Assembly (NCBI GenBank): GCA_018798825.1
Contig: CP076354.1
Span: 496,001-560,000 of the forward strand
Origin: Ochrobactrum sp. BTU1
Lineage (GTDB): Bacteria > Pseudomonadota > Alphaproteobacteria > Rhizobiales > Rhizobiaceae
Length of the DNA: 64,000 nucleotides
Reading direction: 5' to 3'
Of this stretch, positions 46,399 through 55,782 are shown in pieces. The notes under the pieces were generated by a model. The model had not been told where the DNA came from and did not search any database. It was given only the letters and a program-made list of their open reading frames with translations. The position numbers were made by a program, and so were the translations under genes. Every line of letters begins with the position of its first letter. Position 1 is the first letter of the stretch.

Positions 46399-49300
46399 AT
46401 GCGCTTCTCCAAGCTGCGTCTTGTTGGTTTCAAATCCTTTGTCGAACCGATGGAGTTCGTCATTGAAGGTGGGCTGACGGGCGTTGTCGGACCCAATGGC
46501 TGTGGCAAGTCCAATCTCGTTGAAGCTCTGCGCTGGGTGATGGGTGAAAACTCATACAAAAACATGCGCGCTTCCGGCATGGACGATGTGATCTTTTCCG
46601 GCTCCGCTACGCGACCCGCGCGTAATACGGCGGAAGTGACGCTTTTCCTCGATAATTCTGACCGCACAGCACCTGCTGCCTATAATGATCAGGACGAGTT
46701 GCAGGTTTCGCGCCGTATCGAGCGCGAAGCGGGTTCGGTTTATCGCATCAATGGCAAGGAAGCGCGCGCCAAGGATGTGCAGCTGCTCTTTGCTGATCAA
46801 TCAACCGGCGCCCGCTCGCCATCCATGGTGGGACAGGGCCGGATTGGTGAACTCATTCAGGCCAAGCCACAGGCGCGTCGCGCGCTTCTGGAAGAAGCCG
46901 CAGGCATTTCCGGATTGCATACCCGTCGCCACGAGGCGGAATTGCGCCTTCGTGCAGCTGAAGGCAATCTTGAACGTCTCGAAGATGTCGTTGGCGAGCT
47001 TGGCAGCCAGATTGAAAGTCTGAAACGTCAGGCGCGTCAGGCCAATCGCTTTAAAGCACTTTCGGCTGATATTCGTCGGGCCGAAGCAGCTTTGCTTCAT
47101 TTGCGCTGGTCGCAAGCCAAAACGCAGGAAGGCGAGGCGCAAAGCGCACTGGCACAGGCAACCTCTGTTGTCGGCGATATGGCGCAGGCACAGATGAATG
47201 CCGCGCGCGAACAGGGCGTTGGCGCGCATAAATTGCCTGAAATGCGTGAGGCAGAAGCCAAAGCCGCTGCCGCTTTGCAGCGTCTTTCAATCGCTCGCAC
47301 CCAGCTCGACGAAGAAGACGGTCGTATTCGTGCCCGCCGTGCCGAGCTTATGAAACGGCTCGAACAGTTGACTGCCGACATTGCACGCGAAGAGCAAATG
47401 GTGCGCGAGAATGCCGACATTCTGGCACGGCTTGACGAGGAAGAGCAGGAGCTGCTCGCATCCAATGAAGCATCTGGCGAACGGGATGAAGAGTTGCGTG
47501 CGATTTTCGAGGAATCGGAAATCCGGTTGCAGGATAGCGAAAACGCGCTTGCTCGCGTGACCGCGGAACGCGCAGAGGCCGCTGCCGAACGAACGCAGAT
47601 CGAGCGGGCCTTGCAGGAGACGCAAAGCCGTCGTGACCGTCTGGCGAACCAGATGGAAACAATCGAGCGCGATATTGCGGCGGTCACGGAGCAGATCGGT
47701 GGACTGTTTGATCCGGCTGAGAAGCGCGTTGCAGTTGAAGCTGCAACTGACGCACTGGCAGCATCCGAAGACGCGGTGACTGCCGCTGAAGAACTCGTGA
47801 GTGCTGCGCGTGAGCAGGAGGCGGCAGGCCGCCAGCCGCTCAGCGAAGCGCGCACTGAGCTTAATCGGATCGAGACCGAAGCGCAGACATTGGCGCGCAT
47901 TCTCAATGCTGGAGAGACAGGACAGTTTCCGCCGGTTGTCGAAGAGTTACAGGTCGAAAAGGGCTATGAAATTGCCTTGGGTGCCGCTCTGGGTGAAGAC
48001 CTTGATGCAGCGAGCGACACCGATGCTCCGGTCTTTTGGGCCTATAATCCGGCAGCCGAAACCGATCCGGTTCTGCCTGAAGGCAGTGTATCGCTTGATC
48101 GTCTGGTGCAAGGCCCTCAGCAATTGCGCCGCAGACTGGCGCAGGTCGGCGTGGTTTCTGACAATGATGGTCCGCGTTTGCAGGCTTCTCTGCGTCCTGG
48201 CCAGCGACTGGTCAGCAAGGCTGGTGCTCTGTGGCGCTGGGATGGCTATACTGCAAGTGCCGATGCGCCGACACCAGCTGCTCAGCGGCTTGCGCAAAAG
48301 AACCGTCTGGCGGAGCTTGAGCAGGAAGCAATCAGTGCTGACGCCCGCGTAAAGAGTGCCGAACAGGCCGTGCAACGTTTTGAAATGGCTGTTCGCGAAG
48401 CGGTTGAACAGGAACGCGTTGCCCGCGATGCCTGGCGTGCCAATCAGCGCAAGCTAGATGATGCGCGTGAGGCTCTGGCTGCTGTTGAACGTGCTGCGGG
48501 TCAGCTGGCCACCAAACGTGCTGGTCTCGAAGAAGCCAAATCGCGCCTTGAGGAAAACCTTGAGGAAGCACAGATCCGCGTTGTTGAAGCCGAAGACCGT
48601 CTCAACGAAATGCCCGATATGGATTCTATCGGCGAACGTCATTCGGCCATGACTACGGAAGTGCAAGCTGACCGCGTTCAGCTTGCGGAAGCTCGCGCTG
48701 CCTATGAAGGTCAGCGTCGCGAAGCCGACAACCGTTCGCGCCGTTTGGCGATGATTGGGCTTGAACGCCGCAACTGGGCGTCTCGTGCAGAAAACGCCGC
48801 GCAGCAGATTGCTGCACTAAATGATCGTCGTTCTGAGACTGCCGATGAAGCTGAAGCACTGGCGGAAGCACCGGAAGAGATCGAAAGCCGCCGCCGCGCT
48901 CTGCTTAATGAGCTTTCGGGAGCTGATGAGCGTCGCAAGCAGGCTGCCGACATTCTTGCTGAAGCAGAGGCTGCACAGGCAGAGCTCGACAAGGCCGCAA
49001 CGCTTGCCATCCAGCAGCTTGCGACCAGCCGCGAACAGCGTGCGCGTGCTGAAGAGCGCCTGACAGCTGCCGAGGAACGTCGCAAGGATACGGAAGCGCG
49101 TATTGTCGATGCACTTAATTGTGCGCCGCACGAAGCGATCCGCCACACAGGTTTGAAGCCTGAAGACCGTATGCCTGATCCTGATCAGCTCGAGCGCCAG
49201 CTTGAACGTTTGCGGATCGAACGCGAGCGTCTTGGTGCAGTCAACTTGCGCGCGGAAGAGGAAAGTCAGGAGCTTTCGGCGCGTCTTGAGGCGATTATCT

Positions 49301-49857
49301 CCGAGCGCGAAGACGTCATTGAAGCGATCAAGAAACTGCGTCAGGCGATTCAGAGCCTCAACCGCGAGGGCCGTGAACGGTTGCTGGCTGCATTTGATGT
49401 TGTGAATGCGCAATTCCAGCGTCTGTTCACGCATCTTTTTGGTGGTGGTACTGCGGAATTGCAGCTCATTGAGAGCGATGATCCACTGGATGCAGGGCTG
49501 GAAATTCTGGCACGCCCACCCGGCAAAAAGCCGCAGACCATGACGCTGCTTTCAGGCGGCGAACAGGCACTGACTGCAATGGCGCTGATCTTTGCCGTGT
49601 TCCTGACGAATCCGGCACCGATCTGCGTGCTGGACGAAGTGGACGCGCCGCTCGACGACCATAATGTCGAGCGCTATTGCAATCTGATGGACGAAATGGC
49701 GGCTTCAACCGAAACGCGTTTCGTAGTCATCACGCATAATCCGATCACCATGGCGCGCATGAACCGCCTGTTTGGCGTGACCATGGGTGAGCAAGGCGTG
49801 AGCCAGCTTGTCTCGGTTGATCTTCAAACCGCAGAGCAGCTGCGCGAAGCAAGCTGA
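46399..49857 (+). CDS. smc: chromosome segregation protein SMC
   Basis: Ring-forming ATPase that organises and separates chromosomes. 1152 residues, full length: Walker A GPNGCGKSN at about 31-39, two long coiled-coil arms (about 170-480 and 650-950) rich in Ala, Glu and Arg, hinge at about 490-640, and the C-terminal ATPase half with LLSGGEQALTAMALIFA (signature) and PICVLDEVDAPLDD (Walker B). GGGGAGGG precedes the ATG. Partners ScpA and ScpB are not in this window. Confidence 0.97.
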   Translation: MRFSKLRLVGFKSFVEPMEFVIEGGLTGVVGPNGCGKSNLVEALRWVMGENSYKNMRASGMDDVIFSGSATRPARNTAEVTLFLDNSDRTAPAAYNDQDELQVSRRIEREAGSVYRINGKEARAKDVQLLFADQSTGARSPSMVGQGRIGELIQAKPQARRALLEEAAGISGLHTRRHEAELRLRAAEGNLERLEDVVGELGSQIESLKRQARQANRFKALSADIRRAEAALLHLRWSQAKTQEGEAQSALAQATSVVGDMAQAQMNAAREQGVGAHKLPEMREAEAKAAAALQRLSIARTQLDEEDGRIRARRAELMKRLEQLTADIAREEQMVRENADILARLDEEEQELLASNEASGERDEELRAIFEESEIRLQDSENALARVTAERAEAAAERTQIERALQETQSRRDRLANQMETIERDIAAVTEQIGGLFDPAEKRVAVEAATDALAASEDAVTAAEELVSAAREQEAAGRQPLSEARTELNRIETEAQTLARILNAGETGQFPPVVEELQVEKGYEIALGAALGEDLDAASDTDAPVFWAYNPAAETDPVLPEGSVSLDRLVQGPQQLRRRLAQVGVVSDNDGPRLQASLRPGQRLVSKAGALWRWDGYTASADAPTPAAQRLAQKNRLAELEQEAISADARVKSAEQAVQRFEMAVREAVEQERVARDAWRANQRKLDDAREALAAVERAAGQLATKRAGLEEAKSRLEENLEEAQIRVVEAEDRLNEMPDMDSIGERHSAMTTEVQADRVQLAEARAAYEGQRREADNRSRRLAMIGLERRNWASRAENAAQQIAALNDRRSETADEAEALAEAPEEIESRRRALLNELSGADERRKQAADILAEAEAAQAELDKAATLAIQQLATSREQRARAEERLTAAEERRKDTEARIVDALNCAPHEAIRHTGLKPEDRMPDPDQLERQLERLRIERERLGAVNLRAEEESQELSARLEAIISEREDVIEAIKKLRQAIQSLNREGRERLLAAFDVVNAQFQRLFTHLFGGGTAELQLIESDDPLDAGLEILARPPGKKPQTMTLLSGGEQALTAMALIFAVFLTNPAPICVLDEVDAPLDDHNVERYCNLMDEMAASTETRFVVITHNPITMARMNRLFGVTMGEQGVSQLVSVDLQTAEQLREAS

Positions 49858-49860
49858 TTT

Positions 49861-49927
49861 TAGAGCGCATCCCGAAAAGTGTTACATGGCTCTGCGTCGG
49901 ATGATGCGCAAAAGCAAATAATCAGAT
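49861..49927. repeat. dispersed palindromic repeat, copy 7
   Basis: TAGAGCGCATCCCGAAAAGT directly after the smc stop, continuing through a changed middle to GATGATGCGCAAAAGCAAAT. Left arm identical to copies 1 and 3. Confidence 0.75.
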
Positions 49928-49954
49928 CGACGCGCTCATTTCTGAGTCAGAGTA

Positions 49955-50155
49955 TCACTCTTCATTCCCGCTTTCGTCTTCGTCATCATCATCGGCTTCA
50001 ATGACTTGCCAAATAAACGCATGAAGACGTTCTTCAATGCTTGCTCTGGATGCACCTGATGCTTCTATTTCACGCTTGATTTTGAAGAACTGATCTTTGT
50101 CGGATTGCGACAGATATTTAGCGGCGGTTTCAAGGGATGATAGAGATGTGGACAT
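49955..50155 (-). CDS. small acidic hypothetical protein, 66 residues
   Basis: Starts MSTSLSSLETAAKYLSQSDK, predicted mostly helical, ending in a run of acidic residues (EADDDDEDESGNEE). An in-frame start nine codons upstream is possible; neither has a clear ribosome-binding site. I do not recognise a family. It lies between two repeat copies, converging on smc. Confidence 0.55.
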   Translation of the reverse strand: MSTSLSSLETAAKYLSQSDKDQFFKIKREIEASGASRASIEERLHAFIWQVIEADDDDEDESGNEE

Positions 50156-50318
50156 GGCGGTTGATACTGCTTTGTTTCGCAAGATGCGCTTAGAGCACGT
50201 TTCGAGCTGATTGTATCAGATCGGCACCCTAAGCCTTTTTATTTGAAGCATAATCTTATCGATCCTCGTTTCACTCCGATAGGACTTATGCTCTAAAACA
50301 GATAGACAGAGCATTTCC

Positions 50319-50372
50319 AACAGTTACAGCGGTTCCAGTTAAGAATGAATCGTTGGAACCGCTGTAACTGTT
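50319..50372. repeat. 19-bp perfect inverted repeat
   Basis: Left arm 50319-50337 (AACAGTTACAGCGGTTCCA) and right arm 50354-50372 (TGGAACCGCTGTAACTGTT) with a 16-base loop. TTGTTTTT follows, so it may terminate rightward transcription, but no gene upstream on the plus strand needs it. It adjoins dispersed-repeat copy 8. Confidence 0.8.
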
Positions 50373-50430
50373 TGTTTTTACGCATTATCCGACGCAAAAC
50401 CGCTTCGCACTTTTGCTGGAAATGCTATAA
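50371..50430. repeat. dispersed palindromic repeat, copy 8
   Basis: On the minus strand: AGCATTTCCAGCAAAAGTGC, then GAAGCGGTTTTGCG, then TCGGATAATGCG. It matches copy 2 (20665-20760) in both sequence and the neighbouring second palindrome. Confidence 0.65.
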
Positions 50431-50469
50431 ATCGAAACTGGAAATGCTCTCGCTTCGCGTTTGATCTGA

Positions 50470-51396
50470 TTAGCGAGCCTTATAGGTTACGCTGATCTTT
50501 GCGCCTGTCAGCGCGTGTTGTGCAAGTTTGCCCGGCTCCAGATCCTTGAGACCGATTGGCAACGGCTTGTCGAAATGCACATCCATTGTGAAAAAGCCCG
50601 TCGGATTTGGCATGTCCTGAACAAAACGAGCCAGCGCTTTTCTGGAAGCCGCATCGATCTCGCTGTCGGGCATGGCTTCAATGGCTTTGCTGGCAATATT
50701 GCGTAGACGCGCAATGTCGACTTCCGGGTCGCTTTCGCCGGTCTCAGATGGCAGTGCAGCGAAATTGACGAGTGTCGGCAAAGCGACACTTTCCAACAGG
50801 CCCTGATTATCGAGGCGCAAACGCAGATGCGAAAGTGTGGCGGTCGGATTAACGGTCAGAGAAGCAACCGATGAATCGATCGGCAGGTTGATTTCCGCAG
50901 AAATTGAAGCTTTGCCCAGCTTTGTGCTGCTGATTTCTGCGTTCTGAATGTGCAGATAACCACTCTCCGGATTGAAGCGATAGGAGGCCGTAAAATCCAT
51001 CGGCCATTGCTGAATTGAGGTGATGTAATCCGAGATTTTGCTGCCGCTTTGCATCGTGAAGCGCACACCATCGACCGCAATGCGTCCCCATTGCGGTGCA
51101 GTTTTGCTCAAATCAGGCGCTTCGGACAGATAGTCCTGCAAACGATCCACTTCGATGATGGCTCTGTCTACTGTCCAGCCCATAATGCTCGTGGCTTGAT
51201 ACAAACCGTTCAAAACAACGCAGCCATCGGGGATGTCTCTGACTGCATAATCCTTACCGGGCTTGAGAACGCTCATACCTTTGAGAAACTCTTCGCATCG
51301 GCTGAGCGGTGCGCTGTCGGGCGCAGGCGCTGTTGTCTGAGCGGATGCTGACGAAGCGGCGAGAGAAAGCAGAACGGCTGGGAGAATGAAGCGCAT
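50470..51396 (-). CDS. hypothetical periplasmic protein
   Basis: 308 residues with a clear signal peptide (MRFILPAVLLSLAASSASA, cleavage near AQT). The mature part has two Cys (LSRCEEF and DGCVVLN) and a beta-rich pattern with repeated amphipathic strands, suggesting a lipid-binding or envelope protein. Start at 51396; eleven extra residues upstream are in frame but would spoil the signal peptide. No family recognised. Confidence 0.78.
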   Translation of the reverse strand: MRFILPAVLLSLAASSASAQTTAPAPDSAPLSRCEEFLKGMSVLKPGKDYAVRDIPDGCVVLNGLYQATSIMGWTVDRAIIEVDRLQDYLSEAPDLSKTAPQWGRIAVDGVRFTMQSGSKISDYITSIQQWPMDFTASYRFNPESGYLHIQNAEISSTKLGKASISAEINLPIDSSVASLTVNPTATLSHLRLRLDNQGLLESVALPTLVNFAALPSETGESDPEVDIARLRNIASKAIEAMPDSEIDAASRKALARFVQDMPNPTGFFTMDVHFDKPLPIGLKDLEPGKLAQHALTGAKISVTYKAR

Positions 51397-51480
51397 GTCA
51401 CCAATTCTATGTTGAACTAAATAAGACATGGCGCATCATTTCCATGTGGTCGCTGCTGTCAACTAGCAACTATGATGTTG

Positions 51481-51825
51481 TTACTTCTCGCTCCAGACAG
51501 CAAGCTCATTGCCGGCAGGGTCGGTGAAGTGAAAACGACGGCCGCCGGGAAATGCAAAAATCGGCTTCACAACCGTTCCACCAGCTTCTGTCACAGCCTT
51601 CAAGGTTTCTTCGAGCTGCGCGGAATAAAGCACAGGCAACGGCTTGCGCGTCGCTTCCGGATCGGCATCAAAACCGCCATCCAGACCTTCCGCGAAGGCG
51701 GAATAGGTCGGCCCATAATCGACGAACGACCAACCAAAAGCCCGCGCATAGAAACTCTTCGCAGCGTCCAGTGATCCATTGCCCGCTGGCATTTCAAGAT
51801 AATCAAGCTTGCCGGTGATACGCAT
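51481..51825 (-). CDS. VOC family protein
   Basis: 114-residue glyoxalase-fold protein: opens RITGKLDYLEMPAGN, has FYARAFGWSFVDYGPTYSAF and ends HFTDPAGNELAVWSE. This subgroup resembles CFP30-type glyoxalase-like proteins. TTGGAG lies six bases before the ATG at 51825. It precedes ppdK, transcribed the other way. Substrate unknown. Confidence 0.88.
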   Translation of the reverse strand: MRITGKLDYLEMPAGNGSLDAAKSFYARAFGWSFVDYGPTYSAFAEGLDGGFDADPEATRKPLPVLYSAQLEETLKAVTEAGGTVVKPIFAFPGGRRFHFTDPAGNELAVWSEK

Positions 51826-52048
51826 AATCAACTCCAAATGTTCTATATTTGTTCTTATTTTTGATCTAATCCGTGATCAGAGTCAATCGGTGGATCGGCT
51901 TTATTGTCGTCTAATCGATTCTATTACGGTGCTTTGTCTTTTTTGATTGGCAGACAACGACTTGATCGCATAAGCACGAAGATAGTTTCTGCAAGCCTGT
52001 GGAAAACCACAGACATTGCGGACCGTTACCTGCGCAAGGGAGGCCGGC

Positions 52049-54721
52049 ATGGCGAAGTGGGTGTACGCATTCGGTGATGGTAAGGCAGAGGGCGCTGCGA
52101 GTGATCGCAACCTTCTCGGCGGTAAAGGCGCGAACCTGGCTGAAATGAGCAGCCTTGGTCTGCCAGTGCCGCCCGGTTTTACGATCACGACGGAAGTGTG
52201 CACTTCCTATTACGACCATGAGCGGTCCTATCCCGACGAACTTGATCAGCAGGTGCAGACAGCACTTGATCAGGTGGCTGAGCGGACTGGACGCGTGTTC
52301 GGTGGTGCGGAAAAGCCGTTGCTTGTGTCGGTGCGATCGGGTGCGCGTGCATCCATGCCGGGCATGATGGATACGGTTCTGAACCTCGGTCTCAATGATG
52401 AGACAGTGCAGGCAATTGCGCGTGAGGCTGGCGACGAGCGTTTCGCCTATGACAGCTATCGCCGATTCATCCAGATGTATTCGGATGTCGTGCTGGGTGT
52501 CGACCATGGCTTCTTTGAAGAAATCCTCGAAGATAAGAAGGCCGATCTCGGCGTTGAAGTCGATACGGCTCTCAGTGCGGACGACTGGAAAGATGTGATC
52601 GGGCTCTACAAGGCGAAGGTCGAGGAAGAGCTCGGCGAGCCTTTTCCGCAAGACCCGCGCGAACAGCTTTGGGGAGCAATCAGTGCCGTTTTCTCCAGCT
52701 GGATGAACGCCCGCGCCATCACCTATCGTCGTCTGCATAACATCCCGGCCCAATGGGGTACGGCGGTGAATGTGCAGGCCATGGTGTTCGGCAATATGGG
52801 CGAAACGTCTGCGACCGGCGTTGCCTTCACCCGCAATCCATCGACCGGCGAAAAGAAGCTCTATGGCGAGTTTCTGGTCAATGCGCAGGGTGAAGATGTC
52901 GTTGCAGGCATTCGCACACCACAGAACATCACCGAAGAAGCGCGTATTGCTGCAGGCTCTGATAAGCCTTCGCTTGAAAAGGTCATGCCGGAAGCCTTTG
53001 CCGACTTTCTGAAAGTGGCAGATCGACTTGAACAGCATTACCGCGATATGCAGGATCTGGAATTCACCATCGAGCGCGGCAAGCTCTGGATGCTGCAAAC
53101 CCGCTCCGGCAAGCGCACGGCAAAAGCAGCACTAAAAATGGCTGTTGAAATGGCCGCAGAAGGGCTGATTACTGAAGAAGAAGCCGTGCTGCGCATTGAT
53201 CCGGCCGCACTCGACCAGCTTCTGCATCCGACCATCGATCCGCGAGCCGAGCGCATTGTTATAGGCCAAGGCTTACCTGCTTCTCCCGGCGCTGCGACAG
53301 GCGAAATCGTGTTCTCGTCTGAAGATGCAGAACAAGCAAAGGCCGAAGGCCGCAATGTCATTCTAGTGCGTGTTGAGACGAGCCCGGAAGACATTCACGG
53401 TATGCACGCGGCTGAGGGCATTCTGACCACGCGCGGCGGCATGACCAGTCACGCGGCAGTGGTTGCACGCGGCATGGGCAAGCCCTGCGTGTCGGGTGCA
53501 GGTTCTCTCCGTGTTGATTATCGCAACGGTACCATGCTGGCTGCTGGCCAGACTTTCAAAAAAGGCGATGTAATCACCGTTGATGGCGGCAACGGGCAAG
53601 TGCTGAAAGGCAAGGTTGCCATGCTGCAGCCCGAACTGTCGGGTGATTTCGGCAAACTCATGGAGTGGGCAGACAAGACCCGCCGCATGAAGGTGCGCGC
53701 CAATGCCGAAACGCCTGCCGATGCCCGTACTGCACGCTCGTTCGGGGCAGAAGGCATCGGTCTCTGCCGCACCGAGCATATGTTCTTTGAAGGCGAACGC
53801 ATTATCGCGATGCGCGAGATGATCCTTGCCGACAAGGAGGATGGTCGCCGTGCGGCTCTAGCAAAGCTTCTGCCGATGCAACGCTCGGATTTTGTCGAGC
53901 TGTTCGAGATCATGAAGGGCTTGCCTGTCACAATCCGTTTACTCGATCCGCCTTTGCACGAATTCCTGCCACGCACCGATGAAGAAGTAGCAGAAGTGGC
54001 AAGCGCCATGGGCGTCGACGCCGATAGACTGCGCGAACGTGCCGATAGTCTTCATGAGTTCAATCCGATGCTCGGCCATCGCGGTTGCCGTCTGGCAGTA
54101 TCCTATCCGGAAATCGCTGAAATGCAGGCGCGCGCGATCTTTGAAGCCGCCATTGAAGCAGGCAAGAAGACCGGTGAGCATGTCGTGCCGGAAGTCATGG
54201 TGCCGCTGGTCGGCCTCAAGGCAGAACTTGATTTTGTCAAAGCGCGCATCGATGCGGTGGCAAAAGAAGTGATCGGCGAGTCCGGTGTCCAGATCGACTA
54301 TATGGTCGGCACGATGATCGAATTGCCGCGTGCCGCTCTTCGGGCCGCTGAAATTGCTGAAACGGCAGAGTTCTTCTCTTTTGGCACGAACGACCTCACG
54401 CAGACCACTTTCGGTATTTCGCGTGATGATGCAGCGCCATTCCTTTCGACCTATCAGAGCCGTGGTGTAATCGAACAGGACCCGTTCGTTTCATTGGATT
54501 TTGATGGCGTGGGAGAGCTGATCCAGATCGCAGCCGAGCGTGGACGCAAAACCCGCGACAAGCTCAAACTGGGTATTTGTGGCGAGCATGGCGGCGATCC
54601 GGCATCGATCAGCTTCTGCGAGCAAACAGGTCTTGATTACGTGTCCTGCTCGCCATTCCGAGTGCCGATTGCCCGACTGGCGGCAGCCCAAGCTGCAGCC
54701 CGCAATGGTAAAGCGTCCTGA
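52049..54721 (+). CDS. ppdK: pyruvate, phosphate dikinase
   Basis: Interconverts pyruvate, ATP and phosphate with PEP, AMP and pyrophosphate, linking glycolysis and gluconeogenesis. 890 residues: N-terminal ATP-grasp domain (GGKGANLAEMSSLGLPVPPG), central phosphohistidine domain with His468 in TRGGMTSHAAVVARGM, and C-terminal PEP-binding barrel with the catalytic Cys844 in GICGEHGGDP. The ATG at 52049 follows AAGGGAGG. The enzyme is known to matter for Brucella growth on gluconeogenic substrates. Confidence 0.97.
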   Translation: MAKWVYAFGDGKAEGAASDRNLLGGKGANLAEMSSLGLPVPPGFTITTEVCTSYYDHERSYPDELDQQVQTALDQVAERTGRVFGGAEKPLLVSVRSGARASMPGMMDTVLNLGLNDETVQAIAREAGDERFAYDSYRRFIQMYSDVVLGVDHGFFEEILEDKKADLGVEVDTALSADDWKDVIGLYKAKVEEELGEPFPQDPREQLWGAISAVFSSWMNARAITYRRLHNIPAQWGTAVNVQAMVFGNMGETSATGVAFTRNPSTGEKKLYGEFLVNAQGEDVVAGIRTPQNITEEARIAAGSDKPSLEKVMPEAFADFLKVADRLEQHYRDMQDLEFTIERGKLWMLQTRSGKRTAKAALKMAVEMAAEGLITEEEAVLRIDPAALDQLLHPTIDPRAERIVIGQGLPASPGAATGEIVFSSEDAEQAKAEGRNVILVRVETSPEDIHGMHAAEGILTTRGGMTSHAAVVARGMGKPCVSGAGSLRVDYRNGTMLAAGQTFKKGDVITVDGGNGQVLKGKVAMLQPELSGDFGKLMEWADKTRRMKVRANAETPADARTARSFGAEGIGLCRTEHMFFEGERIIAMREMILADKEDGRRAALAKLLPMQRSDFVELFEIMKGLPVTIRLLDPPLHEFLPRTDEEVAEVASAMGVDADRLRERADSLHEFNPMLGHRGCRLAVSYPEIAEMQARAIFEAAIEAGKKTGEHVVPEVMVPLVGLKAELDFVKARIDAVAKEVIGESGVQIDYMVGTMIELPRAALRAAEIAETAEFFSFGTNDLTQTTFGISRDDAAPFLSTYQSRGVIEQDPFVSLDFDGVGELIQIAAERGRKTRDKLKLGICGEHGGDPASISFCEQTGLDYVSCSPFRVPIARLAAAQAAARNGKAS

Positions 54722-54811
54722 AACGTGTGAAACGGTTTTAGGGTAATATGTGCCTGAAACGGAAATTTAGAGCGGTGATCTCAATCAATCGGATCGCTGC
54801 TCTAAATCATT
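54722..54811. repeat. dispersed palindromic repeat, copy 9
   Basis: GTGTGAAACGGTTTTAGGGT followed by a second palindrome with AGAGC (54770) and GCTCT (54800) arms around GGTGATCTCAATCAATC. Same two-part layout as copy 2, more degenerate. Confidence 0.5.
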
Positions 54812-54886
54812 GCCATAATTCGGCTTTGGTTCAGGCGCTGTAAACAGTAAATTTCAAAGCCAGAACTTTAATTAATCGGGGCAGCT

Positions 54887-55714
54887 ATGTTTCGTCAGTT
54901 GTTAGCGGCGGGGGCCGCGCTTGTTTGCTTGAGCTCTGTGGCCAGCGCCTATGACGCGCTACCGCAGCCAGAGAAGCACGAGAAAATCAGCATTGTTGAA
55001 CCGCAATTGCGCATCGCCAAAGGTGGTCCTGCTTCGCCACAGGTCGCGCTGACGCTTGATGCCTGCATGGGCAAAACGGATCACCGTATTCTCGATGTGC
55101 TGGTAGAAAACCGCATTCCGGCGACAATTTTTGTCACCGCGCGCTGGTTGAAACAGAATGCCGAAGCTTTCGCGGTGATGAAGGCCCATCCTGATCTTTT
55201 CGATATCGAGAACCACGGCAATTTGCATGTACCAGCCATTACCAATGCGCCGACCATGTATAATATCAAAACGGCAGGTTCGCTTGATGCGGTCCGCTCC
55301 GAAATCGATGGTGGCGCTGATGCGATCGCTAAATCCGGCGCATCAAAGCCGCAATGGTATCGGGATGCCACGGCCCGTTATTCGACTGACGCTATTAAAC
55401 TTGCGCAGAGCATGGGCTATGAGATCGGCGGCTACTCGCTCAATGGCGATCAGGGCGCATCCCTCCTTGCACCTGTCGTGGCCCGCCGTATTTCAGCGGC
55501 GCGCGATGGCGATGTCATCATTTCCCATATCAACCAGCCGGCACGTTCGGCAGGTGAAGGTGTTGCCAAAGGCATTCTTGCGCTTCAGGCAAAAGGCATG
55601 AAATTCGTGAAGCTACGCGATGTTCGGACGACGATGACGCTCAATCCGGTGCCAGCACACAATCTTCATGCAATAGCACCAGCTGCAGCTGTGAAGCCGC
55701 AGGCCGAGAAATAG
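54887..55714 (+). CDS. polysaccharide deacetylase (NodB-like) family protein
   Basis: 275 residues with a signal peptide (cleavage near ASAYD). NodB homology: the first motif is VALTLDACMGKTD, keeping the catalytic-base Asp but replacing the second Asp of the usual TFDDG; the His motif is IENHGNLHVP, and later blocks are PQWYRDATARY and GDVIISHINQPA. It probably deacetylates or otherwise modifies a cell-envelope glycan in the periplasm. Confidence 0.87.
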   Translation: MFRQLLAAGAALVCLSSVASAYDALPQPEKHEKISIVEPQLRIAKGGPASPQVALTLDACMGKTDHRILDVLVENRIPATIFVTARWLKQNAEAFAVMKAHPDLFDIENHGNLHVPAITNAPTMYNIKTAGSLDAVRSEIDGGADAIAKSGASKPQWYRDATARYSTDAIKLAQSMGYEIGGYSLNGDQGASLLAPVVARRISAARDGDVIISHINQPARSAGEGVAKGILALQAKGMKFVKLRDVRTTMTLNPVPAHNLHAIAPAAAVKPQAEK

Positions 55715-55719
55715 TGCTT

Positions 55720-55782
55720 TAGAGAGCATCCCGAAAAGTGCGAAGCGATCTTTGTGCGCCCAGGAGGGCGCACGGCGCTCTA
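55720..55782. repeat. dispersed palindromic repeat, copy 10
   Basis: TAGAGAGCATCCCGAAAAGT, then GCGAAGCG and a perfect GTGCGCCC-AGGA-GGGCGCAC hairpin (55754-55773), closing GGCGCTCTA. It sits between two convergent genes. Confidence 0.7.

Larger units (their letters stand above)
50183..50469. other. repeat-rich intergenic region
   Basis: 287 bases made mostly of palindromic repeat pieces: an AGAGCACGTTTCGAGCTGA segment at about 50193, a TTGAAGCATAATCTTATCG tract at about 50244, a 19-bp perfect inverted repeat at 50319-50372, and the two-part element at 50371-50430. No gene is visible. Confidence 0.65.

Noticed and set aside
47097..47906. Serine-rich 269-codon open frame inside smc
   Set aside because: The low-complexity Ser/Ala composition is the antisense image of the smc coiled coil.
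51911..53098. 395-codon open frame opposite the start of ppdK
   Set aside because: Antisense to a certain ppdK; no recognisable domain.
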